This document shows, piece by piece, positions 1 through 11,500 of a DNA stretch of 64,000 nt. The stretch is from positions 31,314,153 to 31,378,152 of the forward strand of contig NC_035162.2 in assembly GCF_001659605.2 (NCBI RefSeq). The letters run 5' to 3'. The stretch is from Manihot esculenta. Taxonomy: Eukaryota > Streptophyta > Magnoliopsida > Malpighiales > Euphorbiaceae. The notes beneath the pieces are model-generated. The model made no database searches and was not told the origin of the DNA. It saw only the letters and a program-made list of their open reading frames with translations. The position numbers and the translations under genes were made by a program. Within the stretch, counting starts at the first letter, position 1. Every line of letters begins with the position of its first letter.

Positions 1-20
1 AGAAAAATTAAATAATAAAA

Positions 21-334
21 TATTTAATGATTAAAATTAATAAAGAGACTAATAAATAATTTTTTTTTAAAATAATAAAGATATTTTAATATATTTTTTA
101 AAATTAAAACATTAATTAATAAATTTTTTATAAGAATTAAATAATAATTTTTATAATAATAATTTTCCTATAAAAATTAGTATAGACTTTAAAAAAGTAA
201 AAAATAAGAATTATTATTTCATATTTTATAAAAAAATTCACTAATTAATTTTTTAATTTAAAAATATATTAAAATATTTTTATAATTTTAAAAATTCTAT
301 TAATTAGTGCCTCTATTAATTTTAATAATTAAAA
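21..334. repeat. AT-rich fold-back (MITE-like) element
   Basis: The first and last roughly 120 bases are imperfect inverted copies of each other: the left arm around 26-120 matches the reverse complement of about 225-330, including a shared block reading ATTAAAATTAATA with a following (A/G)GAG(A/G)(C)ACTAAT motif. There is no coding capacity. Similar terminal sequence recurs around 690-860. I could not fix a target duplication because the flanks are nearly pure A/T. Probably a fold-back or MITE-type non-autonomous element; superfamily unknown. Confidence 0.45.
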
Positions 335-1264
335 CTTATTTTTTTTAAAAAAATATTTTTTAATAAAATATTTTCTGTATTTTTTGTATTTAGAACTCTA
401 AAAAAATTTGATGAATGAAAAATATTTTTTCTAGCTAATAAAAAGAATAAGCCATTTTAAAGAAAATGACTTTTTTTTGAAAGAAGAAAATTATTTATTA
501 AAATTTTAATATATAAATTTAGTAATAAATTTTATTTTTTAAATTAAAATTAAGTAATAGAAAATAAATTATTTTCTTGAAAAATATTTTTCACAAAAAA
601 TATATAAAATATTTTTCAAATACAAAATATTATCCAAACTAATGGATGAAAATATAAAAAAAAATTAAAATACTATAAATAGAAATTAGAGAGACTAATT
701 AAGTTATATTTTTATAAAAATAAAGATTAATTAATAATTTTTTTATATTATAGAGATTAAATGATAGAATATTTAATACTTAAAATTAAGGAATAACTAA
801 CTATTATAATTTTTAATATTTCAAAAATATTTTAATGTATTTTTTAAATTAAAGCTCTATTTATTTTATTTTTTATACTTGGAGTATTCAGAAAATTTAA
901 TTAATAAATATTTTTCTAGTCAAAATATAAATTAAATGATTTTAAGAAAAATATTAAAAAAAGTCATTTTCTACTCTTTAAAATTTTTTATTAAAATCTC
1001 TATATATAAATTTATTAATATTTTTTAAATTAAAATTAAATAATAAAAAATAAATTATTAAAAATTATTTTTAATAAAATATATTTTTTAAATATAAATT
1101 ATTTTATACAAGTAAATGAAATCTAAGAAACTAATCAATGAAATTTTTTATGCACAAAGATTAAAATGTAAATTATTCAAAATAAAATGAGAGGTAATGC
1201 GTTTTCTTTTTATTGATAAACAAAAGTACTTTTAAAATTTAATAAAAAGAGCTTTTCGTTCCTT
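335..1264. other. AT-rich intergenic DNA
   Basis: No open frame or recognisable gene. The segment around 690-860 resembles the arms of the fold-back element at 21-334, so part of it is probably further decayed copies of that repeat. Nothing else recognisable. Confidence 0.5.
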
Positions 1265-1829
1265 AATATACCGACAAGGTCGATCCAGCTCGCCCGATCT
1301 GGTCTCCTCCGCCGCACGGTTGAATCAAGGCAAACATTGACGCATCTTTAAGCTTGCAACGAGATTCGGTAGGCTTCGGTTGTGTAATCCGGAAGGATGA
1401 TGGGAGTTTTGTGGCTGCTAGAGCAGGCTCTTTTTATAGCCAGATGGATGCAAAGTATGCTGAATCTATAGCATTCCGGGAAGTATTGAACTGGATTAAA
1501 GAGTGTGAATGGGATCGAGTTTTTTTCGAATTGGATGCTCAGATACTTGTGATGTCAGTTAATTGTGTTTTGTTAGATGATTTATCGTGTTTTGGTCTTT
1601 TGGTTCAAAATTGTAAACTGCTTCTATCTTGTTATGAGAAAGCAAAGTCAAAGTGTGTTTTTGTTCATAGATCTGCGAATGATGTCGCTCATGTTCTAGA
1701 AACATCGGCTCATTCTGAGTCAGGTCAAGGAGTTTGAATTTATATCCCTCCTCCTCATATTATTTCTTTGTTCTTTTTGAATTAATGAAATTTTCATATT
1801 ATTTCAAAAAATAAATATACCGACATGGT
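1265..1829 (+). mobile_element. 5'-truncated LINE insertion with target-site duplication
   Basis: A coding remnant of a LINE RNase H domain ends at 1737 and is followed by a short 3' UTR and an A-rich tail ending near 1813. It is flanked by a 16-bp direct repeat with one mismatch (AATATACCGACAAGGT at 1265-1280; AATATACCGACATGGT at 1814-1829). A truncated 5' end, an A-rich 3' end and a long variable target duplication are the marks of target-primed reverse transcription. The insertion proper is 1281-1813 and sits about 400 bp upstream of the TATA box of the PADRE gene, so it lies in that gene's upstream region. Confidence 0.8.
1281..1737 (+). pseudogene. LINE RNase H domain fragment (RVT_3 type)
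   Basis: Reading from the insertion edge, the frame gives a proline-rich linker (WSPPPHG), an in-frame TGA at 1320-1322 where the family normally has Trp, then IKANIDA and the RNase H core. Visible landmarks are GFGCVIRKDDGS (first strand and turn), AESIAFREVL (the catalytic Glu region), FFELDAQILV (the second Asp region) and VHRSANDVAH near the end. This is the RVT_3 (PF13456) domain found at the C-terminus of plant LINE ORF2 proteins. No Met initiates it; translation from 1354 would need TTG. I read it as the extreme 3' end of ORF2 left by 5' truncation, not a functional gene. Confidence 0.8.
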
Positions 1830-2221
1830 ATAAATATAAATTAATTAAATAAATAGATTTTAGATATTAATAAATCTGTTAAATATAAATATAAATTAAT
1901 TAAATTAATAAATTTTAATTACCTTTAATTTATTAATTATTTAATTACTTAAAAAAAATTTTAAAATTTTAATAATATTTTAATATATTTTTAAAATAAA
2001 AAAAAACTAATCAACAAGTTTTACCGTACTGAGAATAAACAGGAATTTTTCCTAAATTATAAAAAAAAAAAGGAAAAAAGAAAAACAAAATGGCTTGCTT
2101 TAATTATAATATCACACACAGATCGAAACTCACTCTTTTGGAAGCTTTCGTGAGTTTCAATAATTAATAAAATATTATTCATCTCTTTCTTCTTAGTACT
2201 TGGAGTAAAGTTAGCTTCTCC

Positions 2222-2230
2222 TATATAAAA
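2222..2230 (+). promoter_or_regulatory. TATA box of the PADRE gene
   Basis: TATATAAAA lies 109-117 bp upstream of the ATG at 2339, a normal spacing for a plant gene with a leader of about 80 nt. The inferred leader ends in a GA-rich run (2318-2332) common in plant 5' UTRs. Start site not measured. Confidence 0.65.
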
Positions 2231-2338
2231 GCCTATCCCTCCTTCCATCTCATCCCTTACCAAGAAAGAAGAAACAAGAGTCTCAAAACGAGAGTTTCAA
2301 TCTTCTCCATCCACAGAGAGAGAGAGAGTTTCAGAGAT

Positions 2339-2803
2339 ATGGGCAATAGCTTAAGGTGCTGTTTGGCTTGTGTTCTTCCTTGTGGAGCCCTAGACTTGAT
2401 CCGTATAGTTCATTTGAGTGGCTACGTAGAGGAAATAACACATCCAACCACAGCTGGTGAGATCCTCAAGGCTAATCCTAATCACGTTCTTACCAAACCA
2501 TCATCTCAAGGAGTTGTTCGTAAAATCTTAATCCTCTCGCCAGAATCTGAGCTCAAAAGAGGCAGCATATACTTCCTTATTCCGGCGTCTTCATTGCCGT
2601 CGGAGAAGAAAAAGATTGCCGGCGGCAACAAGAAGAACTCCTCATCAAGGAAGACTAAAAAATGCAACACCGAGTATCTACCTGATTGTGATCGTTACCT
2701 AACTGATATAATCTCCTCAAATAATAAATCCTCCCGTCGGGATCGCCGGACCTGTCGTGTCGGAGCATGGCGGCCTCATCTAGAGAGTATCTCCGAGGAC
2801 TAA
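2339..2803 (+). CDS. PADRE / DUF4228 domain protein
   Basis: Intronless, 154 codons. The protein opens with MGNSLRCC: a Gly2 myristoylation context followed by a Cys pair suited to S-acylation, so it probably sits on the plasma or an internal membrane. Next comes the DUF4228/PADRE core (PF14009): a hydrophobic strand (LIRIVHLSGYVEEI), the HPTTAGEILKANPNHVL segment typical of the family, and a strand ending in GSIYFLIP near residue 80. The C-terminal half is Lys/Ser/Arg-rich and looks disordered, as the family name says. Family members are short plant proteins often induced by pathogens and abiotic stress; no biochemical activity is established. The start is supported by the MGN motif and the upstream TATA box. 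This is the only convincing host gene in the window. Confidence 0.9.
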   Translation: MGNSLRCCLACVLPCGALDLIRIVHLSGYVEEITHPTTAGEILKANPNHVLTKPSSQGVVRKILILSPESELKRGSIYFLIPASSLPSEKKKIAGGNKKNSSSRKTKKCNTEYLPDCDRYLTDIISSNNKSSRRDRRTCRVGAWRPHLESISED

Positions 2804-3750
2804 TAACTTTTTTCCGGTGCTGGAAGCCGACATCCCGTGTAGCAGAGTGGTACAATTATATGCAATGGGGATGTTTTTTAATGTACGTGGGGTAATTGGT
2901 TTTGTGTATATTTTTTTTTTCCCCTTTCTTTTTCTTACTTGTTTCAGTCTGCAAATACTAAAGCAGGCTTTGAAAATTTCCCTGTTAATCAGATCTTGTA
3001 TCTGTTTGGAAAGTACAGGAAAAAAGAGAGGATCTGGAGGCTTTTTTTTCCTTTTTTTTTTTTTTTTTTTTTTTTGTGAAAAGAATTTGGACTTCTTTGA
3101 TTTTTACCAAATGGTATTTGTATTCTCACCAAGACTAGTAAATATGTTCTGTTTCTTCTAATTGTTATGATCTGAATGTTTTTGTTTACGGTGTTCTTAG
3201 GAATCACACGATCAAGTCTCGTAAATTTCAAAAAATGCACGATCTAAACACATAAAAAGTTATCGTAACACTTACAAATTTAGTATAGTGGTAATTGTAT
3301 CTGGATAAATATGAGAAATATTTTTATTTCTCAATTTTCATTCTAGGAAAAAGTAGTGATTTTGATCCTATAATTAATTAAGTTAATTTTATCTTAATAA
3401 GTATGATTAAATTAAGTTAATTAACATTATATCCTATATGACTTTCTAAAGGTGAGCTGACTTTTATTGTCCAGCTAATACAAGCTTACATCATATGGAG
3501 ATTAGATTACTATAAAAATTTGTTATTGTAATTGAAGATAGTGTGATGCCACTTAGAGAAACAATTTGGCATGGCCACATTAAGTCATCAATGGGATTGA
3601 TTAGTTTTATAATTTTCTTTAATTAATAATTACTACTAAGAAAAGCATATGCAAGTTGTTGGTTTAATGAAGTCAAAATGTGCTCATGTAATTGATTAGC
3701 CAACAAATAGTGGGAATAAACTGGACAATTGCTGAATTAAATGTACAAAA
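2804..3750. other. 3' flank of the PADRE gene
   Basis: The first about 350 bases are probably 3' UTR and downstream sequence (T-rich, pyrimidine tracts). A run of about 30 T, almost unbroken, lies at 3041-3076. No clear AATAAA was found. From about 3240 the DNA is AT-rich with no gene. Confidence 0.5.
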
Positions 3751-4195
3751 ACATTGTGAGAATTATTTGATTTAAATTAAAAAATTGATGGAATCGAATT
3801 AATTTAAAATTGTGATTTAATTTTTTATTTATTTTAATTTAATTTGATTTTTAATTTTAAAAATTTTGGTTATTTTAATTCGGTTTGATTTTATAAAAAA
3901 AAATTAGAAAAATTTAATCGATTAGTAATAATAATATATTATTTTTTATAATATAAAAATATCAAAAATTAAAATTAAAATATTTTAATTAAATTTTAAA
4001 ATGTTAAAAATAAGGTATAAAAATAAAAAGTTTATTAAGAAACTCAATCGATCAAATTAAATCAGACCTATTTAATTCAATTTTATTTCTATTCAATATT
4101 AATTTAGTTCGACTTTTATAAATATTATAATTTCAATTTTCAATTTATTCAATTTAATTTAATTTTAAACTAAATCGATCGAGTGCTCATTCCTA
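3751..4195. mobile_element. Decayed hAT-type MITE
   Basis: Aligns along its full length by eye to the young MITE at 49359-49830: same order of blocks, a nearly identical core (ATTAGTAATAATAATAT, then AAATTAAAATTAAAATATTTT) and a matching right end (TGCTCATTCCTA here, TGCTCACCCCTA there). The CCGAACCGAACC-type blocks of the young copy appear here as TTTGATTTAATT-type sequence, that is C to T and G to A changes. No target duplication is recognisable. Non-coding. Confidence 0.75.
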
Positions 4196-6161
4196 ATTGA
4201 TTGTATACTAATTAAAAATTAATAATTACTTCTTCTTCTCTCTGCAGTCTTAGAATAATAATTTTTTCTAATCCAGTCTTAGAATAATAATTTTTTCTAA
4301 AACATGAAAAACTATAATTAAATCCCTATATATTTAAAAAACTTACTAATTCATCTTTATTTCAAAAGTATTTAATTAAATCATTATTATATTTTAAAAA
4401 ATCAAACTCTTTAATTCATTTCTCACAAAAAAAAATTTACTATTTAATTTTTCATTTTTTCTATTATTTTTCAATCCAAAAAATTTACTTTTCATTTGAA
4501 ATCTTATAAGTCCACATTTAAATTAATTTTTCTTAAATTATTCCCTCATTATTTAATTTAATTTTATATACTATTATTAAATAATACTTTTTTTATTTAT
4601 CTCACTTAATTATTAATTTATTTATATGATTAAAATTATATAAAAATAAATTTTAATGAGTAAGAAAAATCAAATATTAATAGTAAACTATGTATTAAAA
4701 TATTATATTATTTTAATTTTTTTTTATGGATTTGCATGTTAGAGCAGAAAGAAAATTTTCAACAGTAAATATCATTAAAAGTCGACTCTATAATAATGAA
4801 TTATAAATAATCGATCGATAATAAAAGATATATTTAATAATAATGATATCATTAAAAATATATTTCAATCAATCAAAAAATAAATAAGAATAATTATGAT
4901 TTAATTATATAATTTATTCACTTTTTATAAAAATCGTATTTATTTTACACTCTCTTTATTCTATAATTTTTATCATTTTAATTTTTTATATATATTAAAA
5001 AAATAATTTATTTCATTAACTTTTCAATTATATTTATTTTAAAATTATTAAATTTTATTAAATATTAAAAAATATTTTAAATATTTATTTAAAAAATGTT
5101 TTAAATATTTATTAAAAAATAATAATTAATAATAAATTAATTTAAAAATAATATAAAATTAAATAAAATTATAATAGTGAATTATATATTATTATAATAA
5201 ATAAAAATAAATAATAATTTTAAAATAATAAAAAAATTGATAAAATAATGAAATGAAAAATAATTTATTTTATTTATTTTAATTATTTATTTAAATCAAA
5301 TCTCTAAACTAAATTTCTGATCGGTCACTATATATTTATATTTATGTCCATTTTAACTAAGAATTTGCAATAATCATTGCCGGTGATAATCTTGGCTTAT
5401 TCTTTTGAGCCTTGGAAGAAAGTTGATGAGCCATCAATTTTCAAGGAGATTTTGAATAACGATTCAAGTTTCCTTTCATTTTCATTTCTCCAACTACTTC
5501 ATTAATTCTTGAAAATAATATATATATTATTGAAGTAATTGAATTCCCAAATGACCCACATATATATATTAAAAATAATTTAATTAAACTGTAATTTAAG
5601 TGATTCTATAAAAAAAATATAATTTGAATTGGCCATCCTAAATATATTTTATATTTTGAAAATTTTCTAATATTAAGATAAAATGTATGATTTTTATTTA
5701 ATTTTTTTTAAAAAAAAACACATGATTTTTTTTTAAAAAAAAAAAATAAATGATTCGTAACAATGAGAGTTCAATAATTTATATATTGATGGGACAAAGG
5801 CGCAACCCCATTGCATTAATAATTGGCATTTGTTATAGCAAAAATCCAAAAGTACTGAAATAGCGACAAGGACACGTTTGAGAAAACTAGAAAGCAAACA
5901 AGCTGGCAACCCCTCGTAAGCATTTCAGTCTGCACATGGATTCCCTCTCCTCTTCCCAATACCATTTTATATTTTATTTTATATAACACTTCCCTTTCTC
6001 TAAACCTATTATTCTGAGGAAGAAAAAAAACAACCTATTATTCTTATAATTATTTTATCAAAGCTTCGTCGGTTTTGGTTCCATGGTGATTTGGATTTAT
6101 GTTATGATATATTATCATTAGAGATTACTTCTTTTTCTTTTCATTTTATATCATTCTCAGC
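4196..6161. other. AT-rich intergenic DNA
   Basis: No gene recognised. A 29-bp unit starting CAGTCTTAGAATAATAA is duplicated in tandem at 4245-4302. The last bases, 6157-6161 (TCAGC), are the left target duplication of Tekay-1. Confidence 0.6.
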
Positions 6162-8433
6162 TGTAACAGCCCGCTTACCGGACCATCACCGGCACTAGGA
6201 TCCAGATCGGCTTAAGGCCGCCGGGACCCGTAGTAAGCCTACTGTCAACTCTGTGTACCTGATAAATCCCATACATGATCATACTTAAGCTTAAAACTGT
6301 TACTTACTCTTCTTTTTTTTTTTTTTTTTGTTTGACTATCTTTTCTTTTCTTGAAACTTTTCTCATCAACTAAGCCTGGACTATGCATGCTCTGTCTGTA
6401 TGCACTCGAAGAGTGATACCTGCTATGGTACCATACAGTAACTACAGAGATAGAAAGACTACCATGCACCAAGCCTAGCGCATCATAACAACATTATCTC
6501 AATCATAAAATGATCATGTGCAAAGGGATAAACATACACTAGGGCCAAGCACAATTCTATAACTCAATACATAACTTGTTATTACATCATTTCTATACAT
6601 ACATAAACTCTGTACTGTACATCATTATCATATCCACTATTCTATACTATTACATATGCCTTTTACCCTTGCTATCTCTTTCTCTTCTCTGAGGCCCTGA
6701 AAAAAATGGGGTTAGGGAGAGGGATGAGCTACTAAAGCCCAGTGAGCGGAATCTATAAAAAATCACATTTAAAACATGCTATCATATGATGCATCACTGC
6801 ACAAACATTTCACATCTCGGATTGGACATGATCCCAAAACTCCCTCTGTCAGTGCCCGGCCCCCAAAGGAGCTCACACAGGTCTTTCACTAACTACTCAT
6901 GGTGCCCGACCCTATAAGGGCTCTCACAGGACTCATCCAAGGTAAATGCCCGGCCCCAAAGGAGCTCACACAGGACATACAATCATGACAGACTGATGGG
7001 CTATTGAGATCGCCTCGGTCCAATCCACATATACAAGTAATAATGCAATGCATCAACTTGGTGAATACTAATGCAAAGCATCCTACATAAACATGGCATT
7101 AATGATGCATGAATCATGCTAAAACAGTTCTTAACTTTTAAAATAAAGTTCTGTTCCACTCACCTCTGTCAACTGCTGAGCAGTCTCTGTAACTCTAACT
7201 CTGTGGGCCTCCTTGGTCTCTCGGGTCCGTTCCTACACAGGTGGACTCAAATGAGGACCAAACTTACTTAAACATAACTCTTAATATCTCCCCAAAACCC
7301 CTCTAAAACATCATAGGCATGCATGGAAAAATGGGCAAAAGAAGGCTGGACTGGGCACTTTCGGCGGCTGGTTCGGCGGCCGAAACCTCCCTCCAGAGAC
7401 GAAACTCATGCATGTTCGGCGGCATCTTCGGCGGCCGAAAGCCTCGTCCAGAGACGAAACTCATGCACTTTCGGCGGCCGAACTCCCTCTTTCGGCGGCC
7501 GAAAGTCTCTTTCTCACCCAAAAGCCTAGCTTTCGGGGGCAAGGTTTGGCAGCCGAAACTGCCTCCACAAGGGGTTCGGCGGCCGAACCTTGCTTCGGCG
7601 GCCGAACCTGGATTCTCCAGAAAGGCAGAATCCGAGCACAACTTATGCTCTCAGCCTCCAAAATCCTATCAAACACCCATAACATGCATACCAACACTTC
7701 TCAACTCACAAAGAACATAACTCATGCATATAGAGGCCTAAAAACTAGCTCAAGCCTCAAAACAACAACAAAACTCATAGAAACTCATATGATCAACATA
7801 TGCTCAAACTCATGCTTATACCCCAAAACATGCCATAAAACTCTTTAAAACTCTTAAAACTTGCTTGAAACATAAGGGGAGGTGAGGATCCATGCTTACC
7901 TCTTGAAGAACTAGAGGATTGATGATCCAAGCTTGGAGATGGGGAAAAACTCAATCAAAATCTCCAAGTGCTCAACTTTGCTTCCTTTTGCTCAAAACTC
8001 TAAAACAAAGCTCAAATCAAGTTAAAACATGCAAGCTTTGAGGAAAACATGAGAAATCACACCAAGGAGAGCTTGAACCTACCTTTGACCCAAAAACAGA
8101 GTGTTTAACACTCAAGTCTCGGGCAAAGGGGCTTTTGTAGTGGCCAACCGACTCTTCCTTCGGCGGCCTAACGTGCATGCGAAACCATGCAACTTTCGGC
8201 GGCCGAACTTCACCTTCGGCGGCCGAACCTGGCTTTTGTCCCCTTGGCCTTTTCATTTCCAAACTCAATTTGCTTAACTCAAAACATGTAAACATGATAA
8301 AACCACTTAAAAACATCTTAAAAACCTTTCTTATACCCTTAGGGCAAGCTCCGACATCCTCGAATCCCGACTTCCAACGGAAAATCCGCCGGAACGTAGG
8401 AATTCCGATACCGGGGTCTAGCCGGGTATTACA
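6162..8433 (-). repeat. Tekay-1 3' LTR (complete)
   Basis: 2,272 bp; on the minus strand it runs TGTAATACCC...GTTACA. At the TATA position of sibling LTRs (plus-strand 8133-8139) it reads TACAAAA instead of TATAAAA. A splice-donor-like CTTCAAGAG/GTAAG lies on the minus strand near 7895-7910. It holds eight perfect TTCGGC-N-GCCGAA palindromes and a short degenerate repeat of a CCCGGCCC...AGGGGCTC type unit around 6850-6980. Confidence 0.9.
7371..7614. repeat. Cluster of 13-bp palindromes in the LTR
   Basis: Six copies of TTCGGCGGCCGAA fall in this 244-bp stretch; two more lie near 8193-8230. Each is a perfect 6-bp inverted repeat around one central base, and half of each (GGCGGC, complement GCCGCC) matches the core of the GCC-box bound by ERF transcription factors. 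The same clusters occur in every Tekay LTR here, with the centre base varying (G, C, A or T). They create long spurious open frames rich in Ala-Ala-Glu and Arg-Pro-Pro, which are not genes. Confidence 0.85.
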
Positions 8434-8470
8434 TTCTCCCCCCCTTAAGAACATTCGTCCCCGAATGTTC
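8434..8470 (-). other. Tekay-1 polypurine tract and adjacent hairpin
   Basis: On the minus strand the sequence just before the 3' LTR is AAGGGGGGGAGAA (8434-8446), the plus-strand primer for reverse transcription. Immediately upstream is a perfect hairpin, GAACATTCG / GGGA loop / CGAATGTTC (8449-8470). The same arrangement occurs in Tekay-2 and Tekay-3. Confidence 0.8.
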
Positions 8471-8540
8471 CTCTCTAACTCAAAACAAAGTAAAAACAGA
8501 ACATAAAGCACATAAAGAACAAAAGAAGCTAACACTAACC

Positions 8541-11500
8541 TCAAAAGAGATGGGGGTACTGTTGGAGCATAGACTCCCGTGTCTCCCAGGTGCACTCTTC
8601 GATGTTATGGTGGTTCCAGAGGACTTTCACCATCGGGATCTCCTTGTTCCTTAGCTTTCTGATCTGGGTGTCAATGATCCGCACTGGTTGTTCTACATAT
8701 GTGAGATCACCTAGGATCTCCACATCTGGTTCGCTGAGAACCTTACTCGGATCTGACACAAACTTCCTTAGCATCGAAACATGGAAGACTGGATGGATTC
8801 TTTCCATAGACATAGGCAAATCAAGCTTATACGACACATTTCCGACCTTCTGCAAAATCTCAAAAGGTCCAATGTACCGCGGAGCCAGCTTACCTTTCCT
8901 CCCAAAACGAACCACCCCTTTCATTGGAGACACCTTCAACAAGACCAGATCCCCCTCCTCAAACTCTATGTGCTTTCTGCGAACGTCTGCATAGCTCTTC
9001 TGCCGACTAACAGCAGTCTTGAGCCTCTCTCTGATGATGGGCACCACCCTGTTCGTGATCTCTACTAACTCAGGCCCTGCTAGGGACCTTTCTCCAACCT
9101 CTTCCCAACAAACTGGTGACCTGCACTTCCTCCCATACAGAGCTTCATATGGGGCCATCCCTATGCTAGCATGATGACTATTGTTGTAGGCAAACTCCAC
9201 TAAGGGTAGATGCTGCCTCCAAGATCCGCCAAAATCTAGCACACACATTCGAAGCATATCTTCTATGGTCTGGATGGTCCTCTCTGACTGTCCGTCAGTC
9301 TGTGGATGGAAAGCAGTGCTGAAGTCTAATCTTGTGCCCATAGCCTCTTGCAGACTTCGCCAAAACCTGGAGGTAAACTGGGGTCCTCTGTCAGACACTA
9401 TAGAAATAGGAGCCCCATGCAACCTCACAACTTCCTCAAGATACACCTGCGCTAGCTTGTCCACAGAGTAGCCACTCCTGACAGGAATGAAGTGAGCAGA
9501 TTTAGTCAGTCTATCCACAATCACCCATATGGAGTCTAGTCTGTTGGACGTCGCCGGTAACCCCACTACAAAATCCATCGCTATGTTCTCCCATTTCCAT
9601 TCTGGAATCGGCAGTGGGTTAAGCATTCCAGCCGGCTTCTGGTGCTCTAGCTTCACCCTTTGACATATCTCGCAGGCTGACACAAACTGTGCCACTTCTC
9701 TCTTCATTGCTGGCCACCAATACACTCTCTTCAGATCTTGATACATCTTGGTGGCTCCAGGGTGAATGCTATATCTCGCATTATGAGCTTCTCTCATAAT
9801 GTCTCCTTTCAAACTGATGTCGTCTGGTACACATAGTCTATGCCCGTAGCGGAGAATCCCTTGGTCGTCGAATCTGAACTCTTCGCTCTTGCCTGACCGA
9901 ACAGTCCTGGCAATCTTGACCAACACTGGATCCTCATGTTGTTTCTGAGCCACCTGCTCCAGAAACACGGGTGTAACTTTCATCTGTGCAATCAAAGCAC
10001 CTGTACCAGTTAACTCTAACTGTAGCCCTTCCTCGACTAACCTGTAGAAGTCCTTCACCACCGGCCTCCTCTCTGCTGTAATGTGAGATAAACTGCCTAG
10101 TGATTTCCGGCTCAAGGCATCGGCTACAACATTTGCCTTTCCCGGATGATACTGGATCCTGCAATCATAATCACTAAGCAATTCCACCCACCGTCTCTGC
10201 CTCAAGTTTAACTCTCTCTGACTCAGGATGTGCTGTAGGCTCTTATGATCTGTAAAGATCTCACATTTCACCCCATAGAGGTAATGCCTCCACATCTTGA
10301 GTGCAAAGATAACAGCTGCCATCTCAAGATCGTGTGTAGGGTAATTCAGCTCGTGCTTCTTCAACTGTCTAGAAGCATAAGCTATTACTCTGTCATTTTG
10401 CATTAACACACAACCTAATCCCACTCGGGACGCATCACAGAACACTGTGAAGTCTTCATCACTAGTAGGCAGAGCTAACACCGGTGCTGAAGTTAATCTT
10501 CTCTTTAACTCTTCAAAGCTCTCTTCACATTGGTCAGACCATGTGAATCTCTGGTTCTTTCTGGTTAATCTGGTCATAGGAGCCGCTATCTTAGAGAAGT
10601 CCTGAACGAACCTCCTGTAGTAGCCTGCCAAACCCAAGAAACTCTTGACCTCTGTCACTGTGGTGGGTCTAGGCCAATTGGCTACAGCTTCTATCTTCTT
10701 GGGGTCCACTGCTATACCTTGATCTGACACTACATGCCCCAAGAATGAAATGCTCCTTAGCCAGAACTCACACTTGGAGAACTTGGCATATAAACCATGC
10801 TCTCTCAAGGTCTGCAGGACTATCCTCAGATGATGGGCATGTTCCTCTGCATTCCTGGAATACACCAAGATATCATCTATGAAGACAATAACAAAGTGAT
10901 CCAGGTACTCTCTGAAAACTCGGTTCATGAGATCCATGAATGCTGCAGGGGCGTTAGTCAACCCGAACGGCATCACTAAGAACTCATAATGCCCATATCT
11001 GGTCCTGAAAGCTGTCTTAGGTACATCCTCTTCCCTGATTCTCAGCTGATGATAGCCCGATCTCAGATCTATCTTAGAAAAACAACCTGCTCCTGCTAGC
11101 TGGTCGAATAGATCATCGATCCTGGGTAGAGGATACTTATTCTTGGTAGTGACTTTGTTCAACTGCCTGTAGTCGATACAAAGTCTAAGGGATCCATCCT
11201 TCTTTCTGACAAACAACACTGGAGCACCCCAGGGTGAGGTACTTGAACGGATGAAACCCTTATCTACCAACTCCTGTAGCTGCTCTTTCAACTCTTTTAG
11301 CTCTGCTGGTGCCATCCTGTAGGGAGGAATAGAGATCGGTCTGGTACCAGGCACTAACTCTATCTCGAACTCTATTTCCCTATCAGGTGGTAGTCCTGGA
11401 AGCTCATCTGGAAACACATCTGGGAACTCTCTGACTACGGGCACTGAACTAGGGTCCCTAACCTGACTGTCTAGCTCTCTCACATGAGCTAGATACCCCT

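Noticed and set aside
2817..3161. 114-codon frame after the PADRE gene
   Set aside because: Encoded largely by poly-T and T-rich UTR sequence, giving Phe runs; not a protein.
7303..7848. Several overlapping open frames on both strands, also at 12266-12727, 23818-24247, 27114-27572, 34656-35157, 47798-48354 and 55941-56506
   Set aside because: They are generated by the palindromic TTCGGC-N-GCCGAA repeats of the LTRs, which lack stops in most frames. They repeat the same Ala-Glu and Arg-Pro-Pro motifs and are not proteins.
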